Notes under the pieces: model-generated
Databases searched by the model: none
Told to the model about the DNA's origin: nothing
Seen by the model: only the letters and a program-made list of their open reading frames with translations
Assembly: GCF_044793635.1 (NCBI RefSeq)
Contig: NZ_CP084992.1
Span: 744,001 to 808,000, forward strand
Length of the DNA: 64,000 bases
Direction of reading: 5' to 3'
Origin: Virgibacillus_F necropolis_A
Lineage (GTDB): Bacteria > Bacillota > Bacilli > Bacillales > Amphibacillaceae
In this document: piece after piece, positions 16,653 to 25,941 of the stretch
Layout of the letters: each line of letters opens with the position of its first letter
How positions within the stretch are numbered: position 1 is the stretch's first letter
Made by a program: the position numbers and the translations under genes

Positions 16653-17852
16653 TTAGAATAAATCTTCGTATTGTTCTTCCTGACTTTCTTTCGTAATCTT
16701 AATTACTTCTGTCTCTTCTACTGCTTCTTGTATTAAATCATCGAAATTAATCGTTGATTCAAAATAACTTACTTTTTCGCGTTTAGGTTTAGTTTTAGGA
16801 GCTTTTGGGACAAATATGGTACAGCAGTCCTCAAATGGCCGAATCGAAATATCATATGTGCTAATTTTTCTTGAAATATCTATAATATCGAGTTTGTCCA
16901 TCGTAATTAATGGTCTGATGACTGGATAATTTGTGACCTCGTTTATGCAGTTCATACTTTCCATCGTTTGACTTGCAACTTGTCCAAGACTTTCACCAGT
17001 TGTCATAGATAATATCGATTCTTTCTTACAAATCTCTTCACTTACTCGAAGCATCATTCTTCGCATAATTGTCATCGAATAACGATCAGGCATATGTTGA
17101 AAAACTAATTGCTGAAGTTTTGTAAATGGCACAATGTGCAACTTTATAGATGGACCGTAATTCGTTAATTCAGATGCTAAATCTAATACTTTTTGTTTAG
17201 CACGTTCACTTGTAAATGGCGGTGAATGAAAATGAACTGCTTCGATCGCCACACCACGTTTCATCGCTAAGTAACCCGCAACTGGACTGTCAATTCCACC
17301 AGATAATAGTAATAATGATTTACCTGAAGTACCGACTGGAAAACCTCCGGCGCCTTTGATGACTTCTGAAGTAATATAGGTCGCCTCTGTTCGAATTTCT
17401 ATTTTCATATCTAAATCTGGTTGGTGAACATCAACTGTATAGCCATTCGAATTTACGAGTAGATATGCTCCAACTTCGCGGTTAAATTCCTGTGATCGAA
17501 TAGGGAAACTTTTATCGATTCGTTTAACACTAATTTTAAAAGTCTTCGTCTCCACACTATTTTTTAACGCATATAACGCAGCATCTTTTATTTGTTGATC
17601 ATCATTTGCTACTTTTATAGCTAAGCTCAAGCTCTGAATACCAAATACCTCTTTACATATATCCATTACTGGGTTTGGGTCTTGACCATGCAGTTGAACA
17701 AACATACGTCCCTGTGTCCGCTTCACCTTAACCTCAGGAAATGCCGCCAGCAGATTGCGTAAGTTATCCTGCAATTTACTATAAAATTTCTTTCTATTTT
17801 TACCTTTTAACGCCATTTCGCCATAGCGAATTAATATATGATCAAATTCCAT
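16653..17852 (-). CDS. thiI: tRNA 4-thiouridine synthetase ThiI
   Basis: A 399-residue enzyme that thiolates U8 of tRNA and can feed thiazole synthesis. An N-terminal ferredoxin-like/THUMP region (about 1-165) is followed by the PP-loop adenylation domain with LLLSGGIDSPVAGYL near residue 180. A C-terminal cysteine pair is in FEDCCTIFVP. The rhodanese domain of E. coli ThiI is absent, as usual in Bacillus. It starts six bases after the cysteine desulfurase stop, so the sulfur donor and acceptor are cotranscribed. Confidence 0.97.
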   Translation of the reverse strand: MEFDHILIRYGEMALKGKNRKKFYSKLQDNLRNLLAAFPEVKVKRTQGRMFVQLHGQDPNPVMDICKEVFGIQSLSLAIKVANDDQQIKDAALYALKNSVETKTFKISVKRIDKSFPIRSQEFNREVGAYLLVNSNGYTVDVHQPDLDMKIEIRTEATYITSEVIKGAGGFPVGTSGKSLLLLSGGIDSPVAGYLAMKRGVAIEAVHFHSPPFTSERAKQKVLDLASELTNYGPSIKLHIVPFTKLQQLVFQHMPDRYSMTIMRRMMLRVSEEICKKESILSMTTGESLGQVASQTMESMNCINEVTNYPVIRPLITMDKLDIIDISRKISTYDISIRPFEDCCTIFVPKAPKTKPKREKVSYFESTINFDDLIQEAVEETEVIKITKESQEEQYEDLF

Positions 17853-17858
17853 GTTTAT

Positions 17859-18998
17859 CTACCCCACTATTTTCTTCAATTCATTTATTACTCTTTCCAT
17901 AGCCATGATAAACATGTCCAACTCTTCTTTCGTTGTGTCATAAGACATGCTAATTCTTAGGCCAGAAATCGTTCGTTCCTCGTTAAAACCTAAAGCAGCC
18001 AGTACCCTACTTTCGTCCGTTAGCTTTGAAGAACAAGCAGATTTTGTAGAAATAAATATTTCCTGTTCGCCAAGTGCGTGAATCAAGACTTCTGGTTTTA
18101 TCCCCAACACAGAAAAGTTAATGATATGTGGTGCGGCTATCGTTGGAGTATTGATTACGACACTATTTATTTCAGCTATTCGTTGCATTACATAATCACG
18201 TAATCCTGTTAAAAACGCAGCATCTTGTTTTTTTCGTTCGAAAATCAATCTGATTGCTTTAACCATCGCAACAGCACCTGCCAGGTTCTCAGTACCTGAC
18301 CGGATTGACCTTTCCTGGCTTCCACCATGAAAAAGTGGAAATAATTTTGTTCGACTCGAAATATATAAAATACCAGTTCCCTTGAGACCGTGAATTTTAT
18401 GTCCCGAAATGGTGCATAAATCAATTCCACTGTCCGTTAATTGTAAAGGAACTTTACCTAAACCTTGTACATGATCAACATGAAAAAATAGCTTCGGATG
18501 TTTTTTTGCAATTTCTCCGATTTCACGAATAGGCTGAATAGATCCAATTTCATTATTAACGTGCATAATACTAATTAATATTGTATCTGTTTTAATCGCA
18601 TTCGATACATCCTTTACAGATACCAAACCATCAGAATCAACAGGTAAATATGTGATTTCAAATCCTAATGTTTCAAGTGATTGACATGCTTCATATACGG
18701 ATGGATGTTCAATTTGCGAAGTAATAATATGTTTACCACGTTGCTGATGTTGCAATGCTATTCCCTTAATTGCCATGTTATTTCCTTCTGTTCCACCGGA
18801 TGTAAATATAATCTCATTATTTGCTACATGGAAAATTTGTGCTGCTTGGGACTTTGCTTTTTGTAACAATTTTTCTGCATCGCCACCTAGTTGATGTATC
18901 GATGATGGGTTTGCAAAAAACTTCTCTGAAACTTGGTTATAACTTTGTAAAACAGAGGGATGAGGTTTGGTTGTTGCGCTATTATCTAAATAAATCAT
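17859..18998 (-). CDS. nifZ: Cysteine desulfurase (NifZ/IscS type) for ThiI
   Basis: A 379-residue class V aminotransferase that removes sulfur from cysteine with PLP. The N-terminus MIYLDNSATTKPHPSVL, the lysine Schiff-base motif SGHKIHGLKGTG and the catalytic cysteine loop STKSACSSK are intact. In B. subtilis this dedicated desulfurase supplies persulfide to the adjacent ThiI, bypassing a rhodanese domain. The RBS GTGGGAG precedes the ATG. B. subtilis has braB between this gene and ezrA; it is absent here. Confidence 0.95.
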   Translation of the reverse strand: MIYLDNSATTKPHPSVLQSYNQVSEKFFANPSSIHQLGGDAEKLLQKAKSQAAQIFHVANNEIIFTSGGTEGNNMAIKGIALQHQQRGKHIITSQIEHPSVYEACQSLETLGFEITYLPVDSDGLVSVKDVSNAIKTDTILISIMHVNNEIGSIQPIREIGEIAKKHPKLFFHVDHVQGLGKVPLQLTDSGIDLCTISGHKIHGLKGTGILYISSRTKLFPLFHGGSQERSIRSGTENLAGAVAMVKAIRLIFERKKQDAAFLTGLRDYVMQRIAEINSVVINTPTIAAPHIINFSVLGIKPEVLIHALGEQEIFISTKSACSSKLTDESRVLAALGFNEERTISGLRISMSYDTTKEELDMFIMAMERVINELKKIVG

Positions 18999-19047
18999 AT
19001 GTCAATCTCCCACTTGATTTTTTTAATTTGTAAAGCATCAAACAATA

Positions 19048-19104
19048 ATGAAGGCTGGCTTAAGAAAAAGGAAAATACCCCCATTTCATAAGACAGCCTT
19101 CGTT
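19048..19104 (-). terminator. Long hairpin downstream of ezrA
   Basis: ACGAAGGCTGTCTTA pairs with TAAGCCAGCCTTCAT (one mismatch) around a loop of about 23 bases. It follows ezrA by about 40 bases; the T tract is poor. Confidence 0.6.
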
Positions 19105-19142
19105 ATTCTTCTTGTAGCTAATAACGTATAACAATACCCATT

Positions 19143-20834
19143 TTAACTAGAAACCTTTTGGTAATCCTCAATACGTTTTAAGGCACCAGGTTCAATTTCT
19201 TCAATTGCTTTTGCTGCATGTTCAAGGGCTAGCTCATACTCGTAGGACCTAAATAGCCGCTCGGATTCTGAAAGCTTTGCTGCTAAAAGTGGGTATCTAC
19301 TACGATACCTGTTCGCATATTGGATAACCTGTTCCGTCAAGTATGCCTGATCCAAAACGAAATCTGTTTGCTCTGTAACATGTTCAACACTTTTATTTGC
19401 TTCTGATAATGCATGTTGAACTGCGGTCATATCAAGTGGCTTCGTTTCTAGCGCCTTTAGAACTCGATCATTCATCTGATTAGTATTTTCTAACATGCTC
19501 CAAATAAAGTTTGGTACACCAGGTAGATTACTTTTCTTTAATTTACGAATCGTGTTATACACCTGATTTTTCATATCATTTAATTTTTCTTTTGCTTCTA
19601 ATTCATCTTTTCTCAGGTTATGGATAAATTTTATAAAATCTTCATGTTGTTGTGTTAATGATTCAACTTGCTGCATGTTACCATCCAGTTTGTCACGGAT
19701 TTTCAAATGGGATACTTCATGATCATCTATATTTTCCTCAAGTTCTTCTAGTTGTTTATTAAGCTGTGTAATCGTTTTTTCAAGTGTTAAGTACTTCTCC
19801 ATATCACTATCTTCAAAGTAATAAGTTTGTCTTAACAATTCCACTTCCATTTTTGTATCTTGAAACATCATATCTAAATCACCAAGATATTTACGGTATG
19901 TTGGTATTTTAGTTTCTATGTAACTTTTCGCTATTGCTTCATTTTCCAATAACTGATACATATCCTTAATTCGTTCATCGATTTCTGTAACTGCTTCTTT
20001 TACAACTATAACGTCACCTTTTTCAACTGAACCAACGCAGTCTAACAAGCGCCCTTGATAGTTTCGAATTTCCTTTTCAAGCCCAAGGTGTTCAATACGG
20101 TAACCATCATCTTTCATATCTTTTATTCCAGAGATTAAAGTGTCGAGTTGATCCGGGAGTTCTTCTTTACATGCTTTATATAAATCTGGAAACTCCTCCA
20201 TTTCAATTTGCAGCTTTTCTAACTGAACCTTCAAATTTTCCACTAGTTGTTGTGCTTCAAGGTAATCCCCAGAACCCGTTAATTCGTGATATTTACGCAG
20301 ACCAGCTTCAATCTCATCTAGTTCGACATCAAAGCGAGCTTCAGCCTTACCATATTGATAACGTGTTTGCGATAACTTCTTTCTTAACGCCTTAATTTCC
20401 GGTTCTAATCCTTCTATTTCTTTTCTACTTGTTTCTTCAGATTTTATCAATTCATCTAACTCGATTAACATTTTTTCAATATCTTTTTCAATTGATTGTA
20501 ATGTTTGTTCAACTTTTCGTAATGTCTTTTTCGCTGTAGGAAAGCGATAACGATCTGCGGCTTCCTCTGCGTCAAATAAATACTCTTCAATATCAGGAAG
20601 TTGTTTTGTCACTATGTATTCCCAGTGTTCTTTCCAGGATTCAAATTTTTTCTGTGTCTCTCCTGATAGGTTCAAACTTTTAATACGCGCTAGCTGTGCC
20701 GCAATATTACGATTCATAATATCCATTTTCCAGCTCTCTTGTCGATCGACAACATCATATATCCTTTTGCGTAAAATAAGCCCTACAATAATTAATGCAA
20801 TAATAACGAGTACGATTCCAATGATATATGCCAT
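19143..20834 (-). CDS. ezrA: Septation ring formation regulator EzrA
   Basis: A 563-residue protein with a single N-terminal membrane helix (about residues 2-22) and a long cytoplasmic region of spectrin-like coiled coils. In Bacillus it negatively regulates FtsZ ring assembly at the poles and takes part in division. The N-terminus MAYIIGIVLVIIALIIVGLI and the length match the B. subtilis protein (562 residues). RBS GGAGG precedes the ATG. The FtsA-like protein at 43596 is another division-type gene in the window but not linked. Confidence 0.96.
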   Translation of the reverse strand: MAYIIGIVLVIIALIIVGLILRKRIYDVVDRQESWKMDIMNRNIAAQLARIKSLNLSGETQKKFESWKEHWEYIVTKQLPDIEEYLFDAEEAADRYRFPTAKKTLRKVEQTLQSIEKDIEKMLIELDELIKSEETSRKEIEGLEPEIKALRKKLSQTRYQYGKAEARFDVELDEIEAGLRKYHELTGSGDYLEAQQLVENLKVQLEKLQIEMEEFPDLYKACKEELPDQLDTLISGIKDMKDDGYRIEHLGLEKEIRNYQGRLLDCVGSVEKGDVIVVKEAVTEIDERIKDMYQLLENEAIAKSYIETKIPTYRKYLGDLDMMFQDTKMEVELLRQTYYFEDSDMEKYLTLEKTITQLNKQLEELEENIDDHEVSHLKIRDKLDGNMQQVESLTQQHEDFIKFIHNLRKDELEAKEKLNDMKNQVYNTIRKLKKSNLPGVPNFIWSMLENTNQMNDRVLKALETKPLDMTAVQHALSEANKSVEHVTEQTDFVLDQAYLTEQVIQYANRYRSRYPLLAAKLSESERLFRSYEYELALEHAAKAIEEIEPGALKRIEDYQKVSS

Positions 20835-20909
20835 TTAAAGCCTCCTAACTATATTCCTGTATAAGAGGATGTTCTTTTTTACACTTTAAGTGGCCATTTA
20901 TCGGTATAA

Positions 20910-21085
20910 AGTATTAGAAAAACTTGGCATTCGCCTCGTCTGTAATAGCGAATGGCGAAGTTATTCTTATACTGGCATTCCTCAAAACATCTATATTTTC
21001 CTTAAGTGTAAAAAGATCTAAGGCTTTCGCCATTAATTCTTGGCGATAAGCCAAGATTTCCTAAGATTCTCTCCAAGAACAGGTA
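20910..21085 (+). repeat. Repeat family C, full copy with both modules
   Basis: The first module (AGAAAAACTTGGCATTCGCC to CTTATACTGGCATTCC) matches 2262-2360. The second (GGCTTTCGCCATTAATTCTT to AGCCAAGATTTCC) matches 4890-4930. It sits in the roughly 430-base gap between ezrA and refZ, where B. subtilis carries hisJ. I see no gene in the gap. Confidence 0.7.
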
Positions 21086-21261
21086 TCATTTGTGTGTTTT
21101 ATCTAATTAGTTATAACTTCTACCTCCTAAAAGAGGTGTTAAAGATACTCGTGCTTTTCGTGAAAAACTATAATTCTGTGTTTATTATACTAATGATACC
21201 ATGTAAATAGCATTTTTGGCTAAAAAATTACAAATAAATTACCGTTTTTACATTTTTTTTA

Positions 21262-21885
21262 TCATTTAGCTAATTGAGCAGTTTCCGACGTGATAAAATC
21301 TAGCCATTTATGGATAACTTTCGTGTAGTTTTTTGCAAATAAGTCATGAGAAGTTTTGCCAGATACCTGATTTTTCCACTCATTTTGTAATACGTAAGGT
21401 GTAATCAGCATTCCTTTTAGTTGCATTAACAAAAACTGATGTTCCATATTGCTTTTATAATTCTTTGGAAGACTTTCGAAAAATGTATTACTAATAAAAT
21501 AATTTTCTTTTGCCAGATACGTTACAGCCATTTCCCGAACAAATACCGAGTCAAGTGACAGCTCCCGGTGAATAAAGCAAGAAAATTGATGATTATTTTG
21601 TTTATATTGTATAATAGCATCTATTAATAGCTTAAGTTTAACTAAAGGCATCTCCGTATCCTTTTCTTTTAGTACCTCTTCCATTTTGGTTAAGTATGTT
21701 TCATAATAATTTGTCACAGCATGCTCTAATAAGCCCTGTTTACTTTTAAAATAATAGCTGATTAGTGACACATTAACTGAGGCCTTTTCTGCTATATCCC
21801 TAACCGAAGTACCATGGAAGCCTTTTTGAAAAAATAAAGATGATGCAGCATCTATCACTTTTTGCTTGGTTGGATTATTTTTCAT
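21262..21885 (-). CDS. refZ: TetR-family regulator RefZ
   Basis: A 207-residue protein with an N-terminal TetR helix-turn-helix (about residues 8-55: AASSLFFQKGFHGTSVRDIA, then NVSLISYYFKSK). Length and position before ytsP match B. subtilis RefZ (YttP), which binds motifs near the origin at sporulation onset and affects FtsZ placement and chromosome capture. RBS AAGGAG precedes the ATG. Its target motifs are not expected here, far from oriC. Divergent from ytsP across a structured gap. Confidence 0.92.
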   Translation of the reverse strand: MKNNPTKQKVIDAASSLFFQKGFHGTSVRDIAEKASVNVSLISYYFKSKQGLLEHAVTNYYETYLTKMEEVLKEKDTEMPLVKLKLLIDAIIQYKQNNHQFSCFIHRELSLDSVFVREMAVTYLAKENYFISNTFFESLPKNYKSNMEHQFLLMQLKGMLITPYVLQNEWKNQVSGKTSHDLFAKNYTKVIHKWLDFITSETAQLAK

Positions 21886-21984
21886 CGAAATTCAACTCCT
21901 TATAGTTATTTTACGACAGAGTAGCCTTTAATCCTTCAATTTCTTCTCGACAATTAACGCAAGGGCGAAGTCGAATTTTATCGC

Positions 21985-22114
21985 AGTTTGACGGGCAGTA
22001 AAACCCCCAAGTCAATAAATGTGGGTAGAAGGTAAATTTATGGGGGTCTAACTGCCCGTACAAGCCCGAATGGTTCAACTAACATTCAGTGGGGAAAGAA
22101 ACCCCTCTGAATGA
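21985..22114 (+). other. Structured element upstream of ytsP (candidate leader RNA or IS200/IS605 end)
   Basis: Three nested stems are visible: ACGGGCAGT (21991-21999) with ACTGCCCGT (22051-22059); ACCCCCA (22003-22009) with TGGGGGT (22041-22047); TAAAT (22016-22020) with ATTTA (22036-22040). A second hairpin follows: CATTCAG.GGGG (22083-22094) with CCCC.CTGAATG (22102-22113). The 3' edge is 33 bases before the ytsP start. No terminal inverted repeats and no known riboswitch consensus were recognised. Confidence 0.65.
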
Positions 22115-22146
22115 AGTTTCACTTTATCAAAAGAAAGGAGATTTAT

Positions 22147-22629
22147 ATGTTTCAAGCAAGTAGTTATTCAGGAAATCGAGTTAAAGATTATCAATTAGTT
22201 TTACAGCAGACAAAAGCATTACTTGCTGGCGAGCCCGATCATATCGCTAATCTATCAAATGCATCTGCTCTTTTAAATCAATTTCTAGAAGATGTGAATT
22301 GGGTAGGGTTTTATATTTACAGAGATAATGAATTAGTTTTAGGCCCTTTCCAAGGACTTCCGGCATGTATTCGAATCCCAAATGGTAAAGGGGTATGTGG
22401 AACTGCTGTTGAAACAAAAGAAACACAAGTGGTTGCTGACGTTAACACATTTCCTGGACACATTGCGTGTGATAGTGCCAGCCAATCAGAGATAGTAGTA
22501 CCGTTAATTGTTAACAATGAAATTTATGGCGTATTAGATATTGATAGCCCAAGTACCAATCGATTTGATGAAACAGATAAGGAATATATAGAAAAGTTCG
22601 CTGCAATTGTGCAATCGTATTTAAACTAA
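22147..22629 (+). CDS. ytsP: GAF-domain free methionine-(R)-sulfoxide reductase YtsP
   Basis: A 160-residue single GAF-domain protein. The three cysteines of the free methionine-R-sulfoxide reductase family are present, in LPACIRI, KGVCGTAV and HIACDSAS, so reduction of free Met-R-O with thioredoxin is expected. The ATG at 22147 is chosen over 22111 because AAAGGAG is seven bases upstream and the upstream codons fall inside the hairpin element. Length matches B. subtilis YtsP. A strong terminator follows. Confidence 0.92.
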   Translation: MFQASSYSGNRVKDYQLVLQQTKALLAGEPDHIANLSNASALLNQFLEDVNWVGFYIYRDNELVLGPFQGLPACIRIPNGKGVCGTAVETKETQVVADVNTFPGHIACDSASQSEIVVPLIVNNEIYGVLDIDSPSTNRFDETDKEYIEKFAAIVQSYLN

Positions 22630-22630
22630 C

Positions 22631-22677
22631 AGAATGCCTTCCAAAACAATCCCTGTTTTGGAAAGCATTCTTTTTTA
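22631..22677 (+). terminator. Terminator of ytsP
   Basis: AGAATGC.TTCCAAAACA pairs with TGTTTTGGAA.GCATTCT, followed by TTTTTT, two bases after the stop codon. Confidence 0.93.
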
Positions 22678-22682
22678 AGAGC

Positions 22683-22873
22683 AAGGAAAGTATAAACGAA
22701 AGTCTGTCTAGCTCCAGCGCCCAGCGCCTAATGGACAACACCCATCTCCGTACAATAAGTCAACATCGATTGTTAGAAGGAAGGAGGTTCGATTAAAAAC
22801 GCCACAAAGCGAACTACCCACGTTGCGTGGGCACAGTCCATACGTCGCTTAACGGGCGCTTGCGCTTTTCTTA
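22683..22873 (-). repeat. Dispersed repeat family A, long subtype (copy 2)
   Basis: Reverse orientation: read on the minus strand it starts AAGAAAAGCGCAAGCGCCCG, contains TGCCCACGCAACGTGGGTAG and TTTTTAATCGAACCTCCTTC, and ends GGCGCTGGGCGCTGGAGCTA. It ends two bases before the dgcP stop codon, so it abuts the coding sequence. Confidence 0.85.
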
Positions 22874-22875
22874 TT

Positions 22876-24753
22876 TCAAACAATCTTATCGACTAGTTCT
22901 TTTACTACACAATTCTTACCGGTCTTTTTAGCAGCGTATAATGCTTTGTCTGCTCGAATGAAAAGGTCTTTTACATCCACTTTTGTTGTTGAATTCCATG
23001 TAGCAACTCCACATGATAATGTCACTTTAGGTTCTGTGAAACTTTCAGTCTGTTTTCTAACTTGCGTCGCAATATGAACGCCTTCGTCAATGGTTGCATT
23101 TGATAAATAAATAGCGAGTTCTTCCCCACCCCAACGAGCCGGAATATCATTATCACTTGTGTTTGCCCGTATGATAGAAGCAATTTGAATGATCACCTCA
23201 TCCCCTATGGGGTGACCATACGTGTCATTTATTCTTTTAAAATCATCGATATCAACAATAATAAGGGTGCCCATTTCATCTCTAGTTATATGTTGTTGAA
23301 TTTCTTCTTCCAGATGGTTGCGCGAATATAATTTTGTTAAATAATCCGTTATCGCGACTGCTTTTAATTTTTCATTTAATATAGAATTTGTCAATGCTAA
23401 CGTGAAATGTTGGACAAGTGACTGCATGAGTTTAAAGTTATCGAAAGAGAATGCATATTTATTTTGATGACTTATTATAATCACTCCATAAATGGTTCCA
23501 GCATGCAACATTGGAATTGCCATTATAGAGGAAAAAGGGAATTCCAAGTGATCTTTCGTATAGTTTCCACTGATTATAGGTTCTTTTGTTTCGATCACTT
23601 CATTGAAAATAATATCTGCGTGCTCTTCTCCCTCGTCGGTAAAAAAGTAATTTGTGCTTCCAGATAAAACATTAATCATGTTGTGCTGCGTTTCACTCGT
23701 ATAAATAAATCCAACCTGAGTTGCACCACACGCCTCGATTATTTTCTCACGAATGATAGTAGTAATCTGGTTGATGTTTAAATTCGAATTTAATGCGTGT
23801 GTAGCATCATTAATTAGCTTTAAATCTTCAACTAAATGTTTTGAGTTCTGGTAAAGAATGGCACTTTCGATTGCTTTACCTGCCACAGTTGCCAACCGTG
23901 CAATAAACTCGATCTCCTTTTGTGGAAAATCTACTGTATTTGGTGTAATGATTTGTAAAACACCATATACCCCCTGCTTCCCTCTTAATGGTGCATAAAG
24001 ACAAGTCTTTTTTTCTTGCACGCGATCTTCCAGCTGAACTTCACCAGTTATAAAAGCCTGTGTACTCACTCTTTTTGTAGCATCATCACTATATTCAATT
24101 GTTTTTATAGGTAAAGTTGATTCTTCTTCCTCATAATCCTGTGAGAGTAATATATTATAATCAAATAAAGGATATAAGTTATCCATTGCTTTTGAAAGTT
24201 CTGTCAGGATATTTTTATTAGTAATCACTGAATAAAAATTCGTAGTTATTTCAAACAAAAGTGCATTTTTCTCTTCTTTTTCTTTATTTAATTTATCGTA
24301 ATTGATTATTTTTAAAAGGTTGTTTAGTTCTAGTTTTATCAGATCTAATACTTCTGGAACAAATCTATTATCATTCGGTTGGAATGCTAAAAACATAAAT
24401 GCATCAGGATCATATTTAGTATGCAGGAAAAGGATTCGTGTAGTTAAATCCTTTTTATTGGCAAATATCAAATCAGCGTGTTTTTCATACTTGTTTTGAT
24501 CAATATAGTTATGTGTCCTTTTGTCTTTAAATGGTAGTTTTTTTAATTCAACATGGCTATCGCCTGTTGTACGTTCATAGGTTTGTTCCCAATGATTATA
24601 GGAATACATTGCAGCATACGGCACCGCTAACATTTCTTGCATTTGAATGGAAACAATTTCTAATAGTTGATTATAGGAGTAATCTGCTATATTTGAAATA
24701 AGTTCAAAGAAAATATTCCTGATATTTTCCTTTAGTTGATTTTGATCTATCAT
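22876..24753 (-). CDS. dgcP: Diguanylate cyclase DgcP (GAF-GAF-GGDEF)
   Basis: A 625-residue signalling protein. GAF-like sensory regions occupy about residues 165-305 and 315-455, and a C-terminal GGDEF domain follows (about 460-620) with DYLTKLYSRNHLEE, DIDDFKRINDTYGH and the active-site ARWGGEEL. It should make c-di-GMP from GTP. The inhibitory RxxD I-site is not conserved: serine is in the arginine position nine residues before GG. Position before rpsD matches B. subtilis dgcP (ytrP). No membrane helix is visible. Transcription is convergent with ytsP. Confidence 0.93.
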   Translation of the reverse strand: MIDQNQLKENIRNIFFELISNIADYSYNQLLEIVSIQMQEMLAVPYAAMYSYNHWEQTYERTTGDSHVELKKLPFKDKRTHNYIDQNKYEKHADLIFANKKDLTTRILFLHTKYDPDAFMFLAFQPNDNRFVPEVLDLIKLELNNLLKIINYDKLNKEKEEKNALLFEITTNFYSVITNKNILTELSKAMDNLYPLFDYNILLSQDYEEEESTLPIKTIEYSDDATKRVSTQAFITGEVQLEDRVQEKKTCLYAPLRGKQGVYGVLQIITPNTVDFPQKEIEFIARLATVAGKAIESAILYQNSKHLVEDLKLINDATHALNSNLNINQITTIIREKIIEACGATQVGFIYTSETQHNMINVLSGSTNYFFTDEGEEHADIIFNEVIETKEPIISGNYTKDHLEFPFSSIMAIPMLHAGTIYGVIIISHQNKYAFSFDNFKLMQSLVQHFTLALTNSILNEKLKAVAITDYLTKLYSRNHLEEEIQQHITRDEMGTLIIVDIDDFKRINDTYGHPIGDEVIIQIASIIRANTSDNDIPARWGGEELAIYLSNATIDEGVHIATQVRKQTESFTEPKVTLSCGVATWNSTTKVDVKDLFIRADKALYAAKKTGKNCVVKELVDKIV

Positions 24754-24954
24754 TTATGATCACCTATCATCAAATTAATTTTGCTATTTTTTAGACTATG
24801 TTTCATTAACATTTTGAATTTTATATATACATTATATAGCAAATAGGAACTTTTTCCTATTATTACGTGTGAAAATACTTATACTTTTTTTGGATTCATT
24901 TGCGGAAAAGATTGACTTCTATAGTAGAAACTTATATACTATTCTTTGTGTAAA

Positions 24955-25126
24955 ATAAAAAGGTAGCCTTTGTGAACCGACGCTTGTCATCATTTTATTC
25001 CTCAGAGTATGAGGTGTATCGTGTAACTCTCTGCTGCTGGAGCGATGGTACATGAAAATAAAATGAACAACGGATTGGAACACGGTCGCTTATTTTATGC
25101 AAATAAAATAATAAAGGAGGAAATGT
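24955..25126 (+). promoter_or_regulatory. rpsD 5' leader (probable S4 autoregulatory RNA)
   Basis: About 170 structured non-coding bases precede rpsD, including paired segments such as ATTTTATT...AATAAAAT and CCTCAGAGTATGAGG. In B. subtilis rpsD is repressed by S4 binding its own leader; position and length fit. I did not align it to a leader model. Confidence 0.55.
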
Positions 25127-25129
25127 CCT

Positions 25130-25732
25130 ATGTCACGTTATACTGGATCAGTATGGAAAAAATCACGTCGCCTTGGCATTTCATTATCTGGAACTGGTAA
25201 GGAACTAGACAAACGTCCTTACGCTCCTGGTCAACATGGACCGAACCAAAGAAAGAAAATCTCTGAATACGGCTTGCAACAACAAGAGAAGCAAAAACTA
25301 CGCTTCATGTATGGATTGAACGAACGTCAATTCCGTAACTTGTTTAACGAAGCTGGTAAACAAAAAGGTATTCATGGTGAAAACTTCATGATTCTACTTG
25401 AATCACGTCTTGATAACCTTGTATATCGTGCAGGTCTTGCACGCACACGTAGACAAGCACGTCAGCTTGTAAATCACGGTCATGTAACAGTAGATGGCAG
25501 ACGCGTTGATATTCCATCATACCGTCTAAAACCAAGTCAAGTATTTGGTTTACGTGAAAAGTCGCAAAAACTTGATATCGTTCAAGAGGCAATCGAAGTA
25601 AATAACTTTGTTCCAGATTATCTAGCATTTGATGCAGATAAAATGGAAGGAAGCTACACTCGTCACCCTGAACGTACAGAGCTTCCAGCTGAAATTAACG
25701 AAGCGCTTATCGTAGAATTCTACTCTCGTTAA
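25130..25732 (+). CDS. rpsD: 30S ribosomal protein S4
   Basis: A 200-residue primary 16S rRNA-binding protein of the small subunit. The N-terminus MSRYTGSVWKKSRRLGISLS and the S4 RNA-binding domain (LESRLDNLVYRAGLARTRRQ, then ARQLVNHGHVTVDGRRVDIPSY) are fully conserved. It is monocistronic as in B. subtilis, with a structured leader, RBS AAAGGAGG and a strong terminator. In B. subtilis tyrS follows close by; here 6 kb of accessory DNA intervenes. Confidence 0.98.
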   Translation: MSRYTGSVWKKSRRLGISLSGTGKELDKRPYAPGQHGPNQRKKISEYGLQQQEKQKLRFMYGLNERQFRNLFNEAGKQKGIHGENFMILLESRLDNLVYRAGLARTRRQARQLVNHGHVTVDGRRVDIPSYRLKPSQVFGLREKSQKLDIVQEAIEVNNFVPDYLAFDADKMEGSYTRHPERTELPAEINEALIVEFYSR

Positions 25733-25748
25733 TTAAAACGCTGTATAC

Positions 25749-25797
25749 AAAAAAACCTGGAATCCGAATTAATCAATTCGGCCCAGGGTTTTTTTGT
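25749..25797 (+). terminator. Terminator of rpsD
   Basis: AACCTGG.CCGAATT pairs with AATTCGG.CCAGGGTT, followed by seven T residues. Confidence 0.92.
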
Positions 25798-25887
25798 TTT
25801 GTAATAAGCTTTTATTACTAACTATTTTGGGGGAGCTCATTATTCCATTTAGGAATTAGCTTATGGTTTTCTCTTATATAATAATTA

Positions 25888-25918
25888 AAGATGAGGAAGG
25901 GATGTCCCCATCTTTTCA
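25888..25918 (-). terminator. Terminator of the Spo0E-like gene
   Basis: On the minus strand AAAGATGGGG pairs with CCTCATCTTT around a nine-base loop, followed by AATTATTAT. It lies about 25 bases past the stop codon at 25942. Confidence 0.65.
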
Positions 25919-25941
25919 GTAATAGTTTTTTTCAATCGATT

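Noticed and set aside
22111..22146. Earlier ATG for ytsP at 22111
   Set aside because: It lies in the hairpin element and lacks a ribosome site, while 22147 has AAAGGAG.
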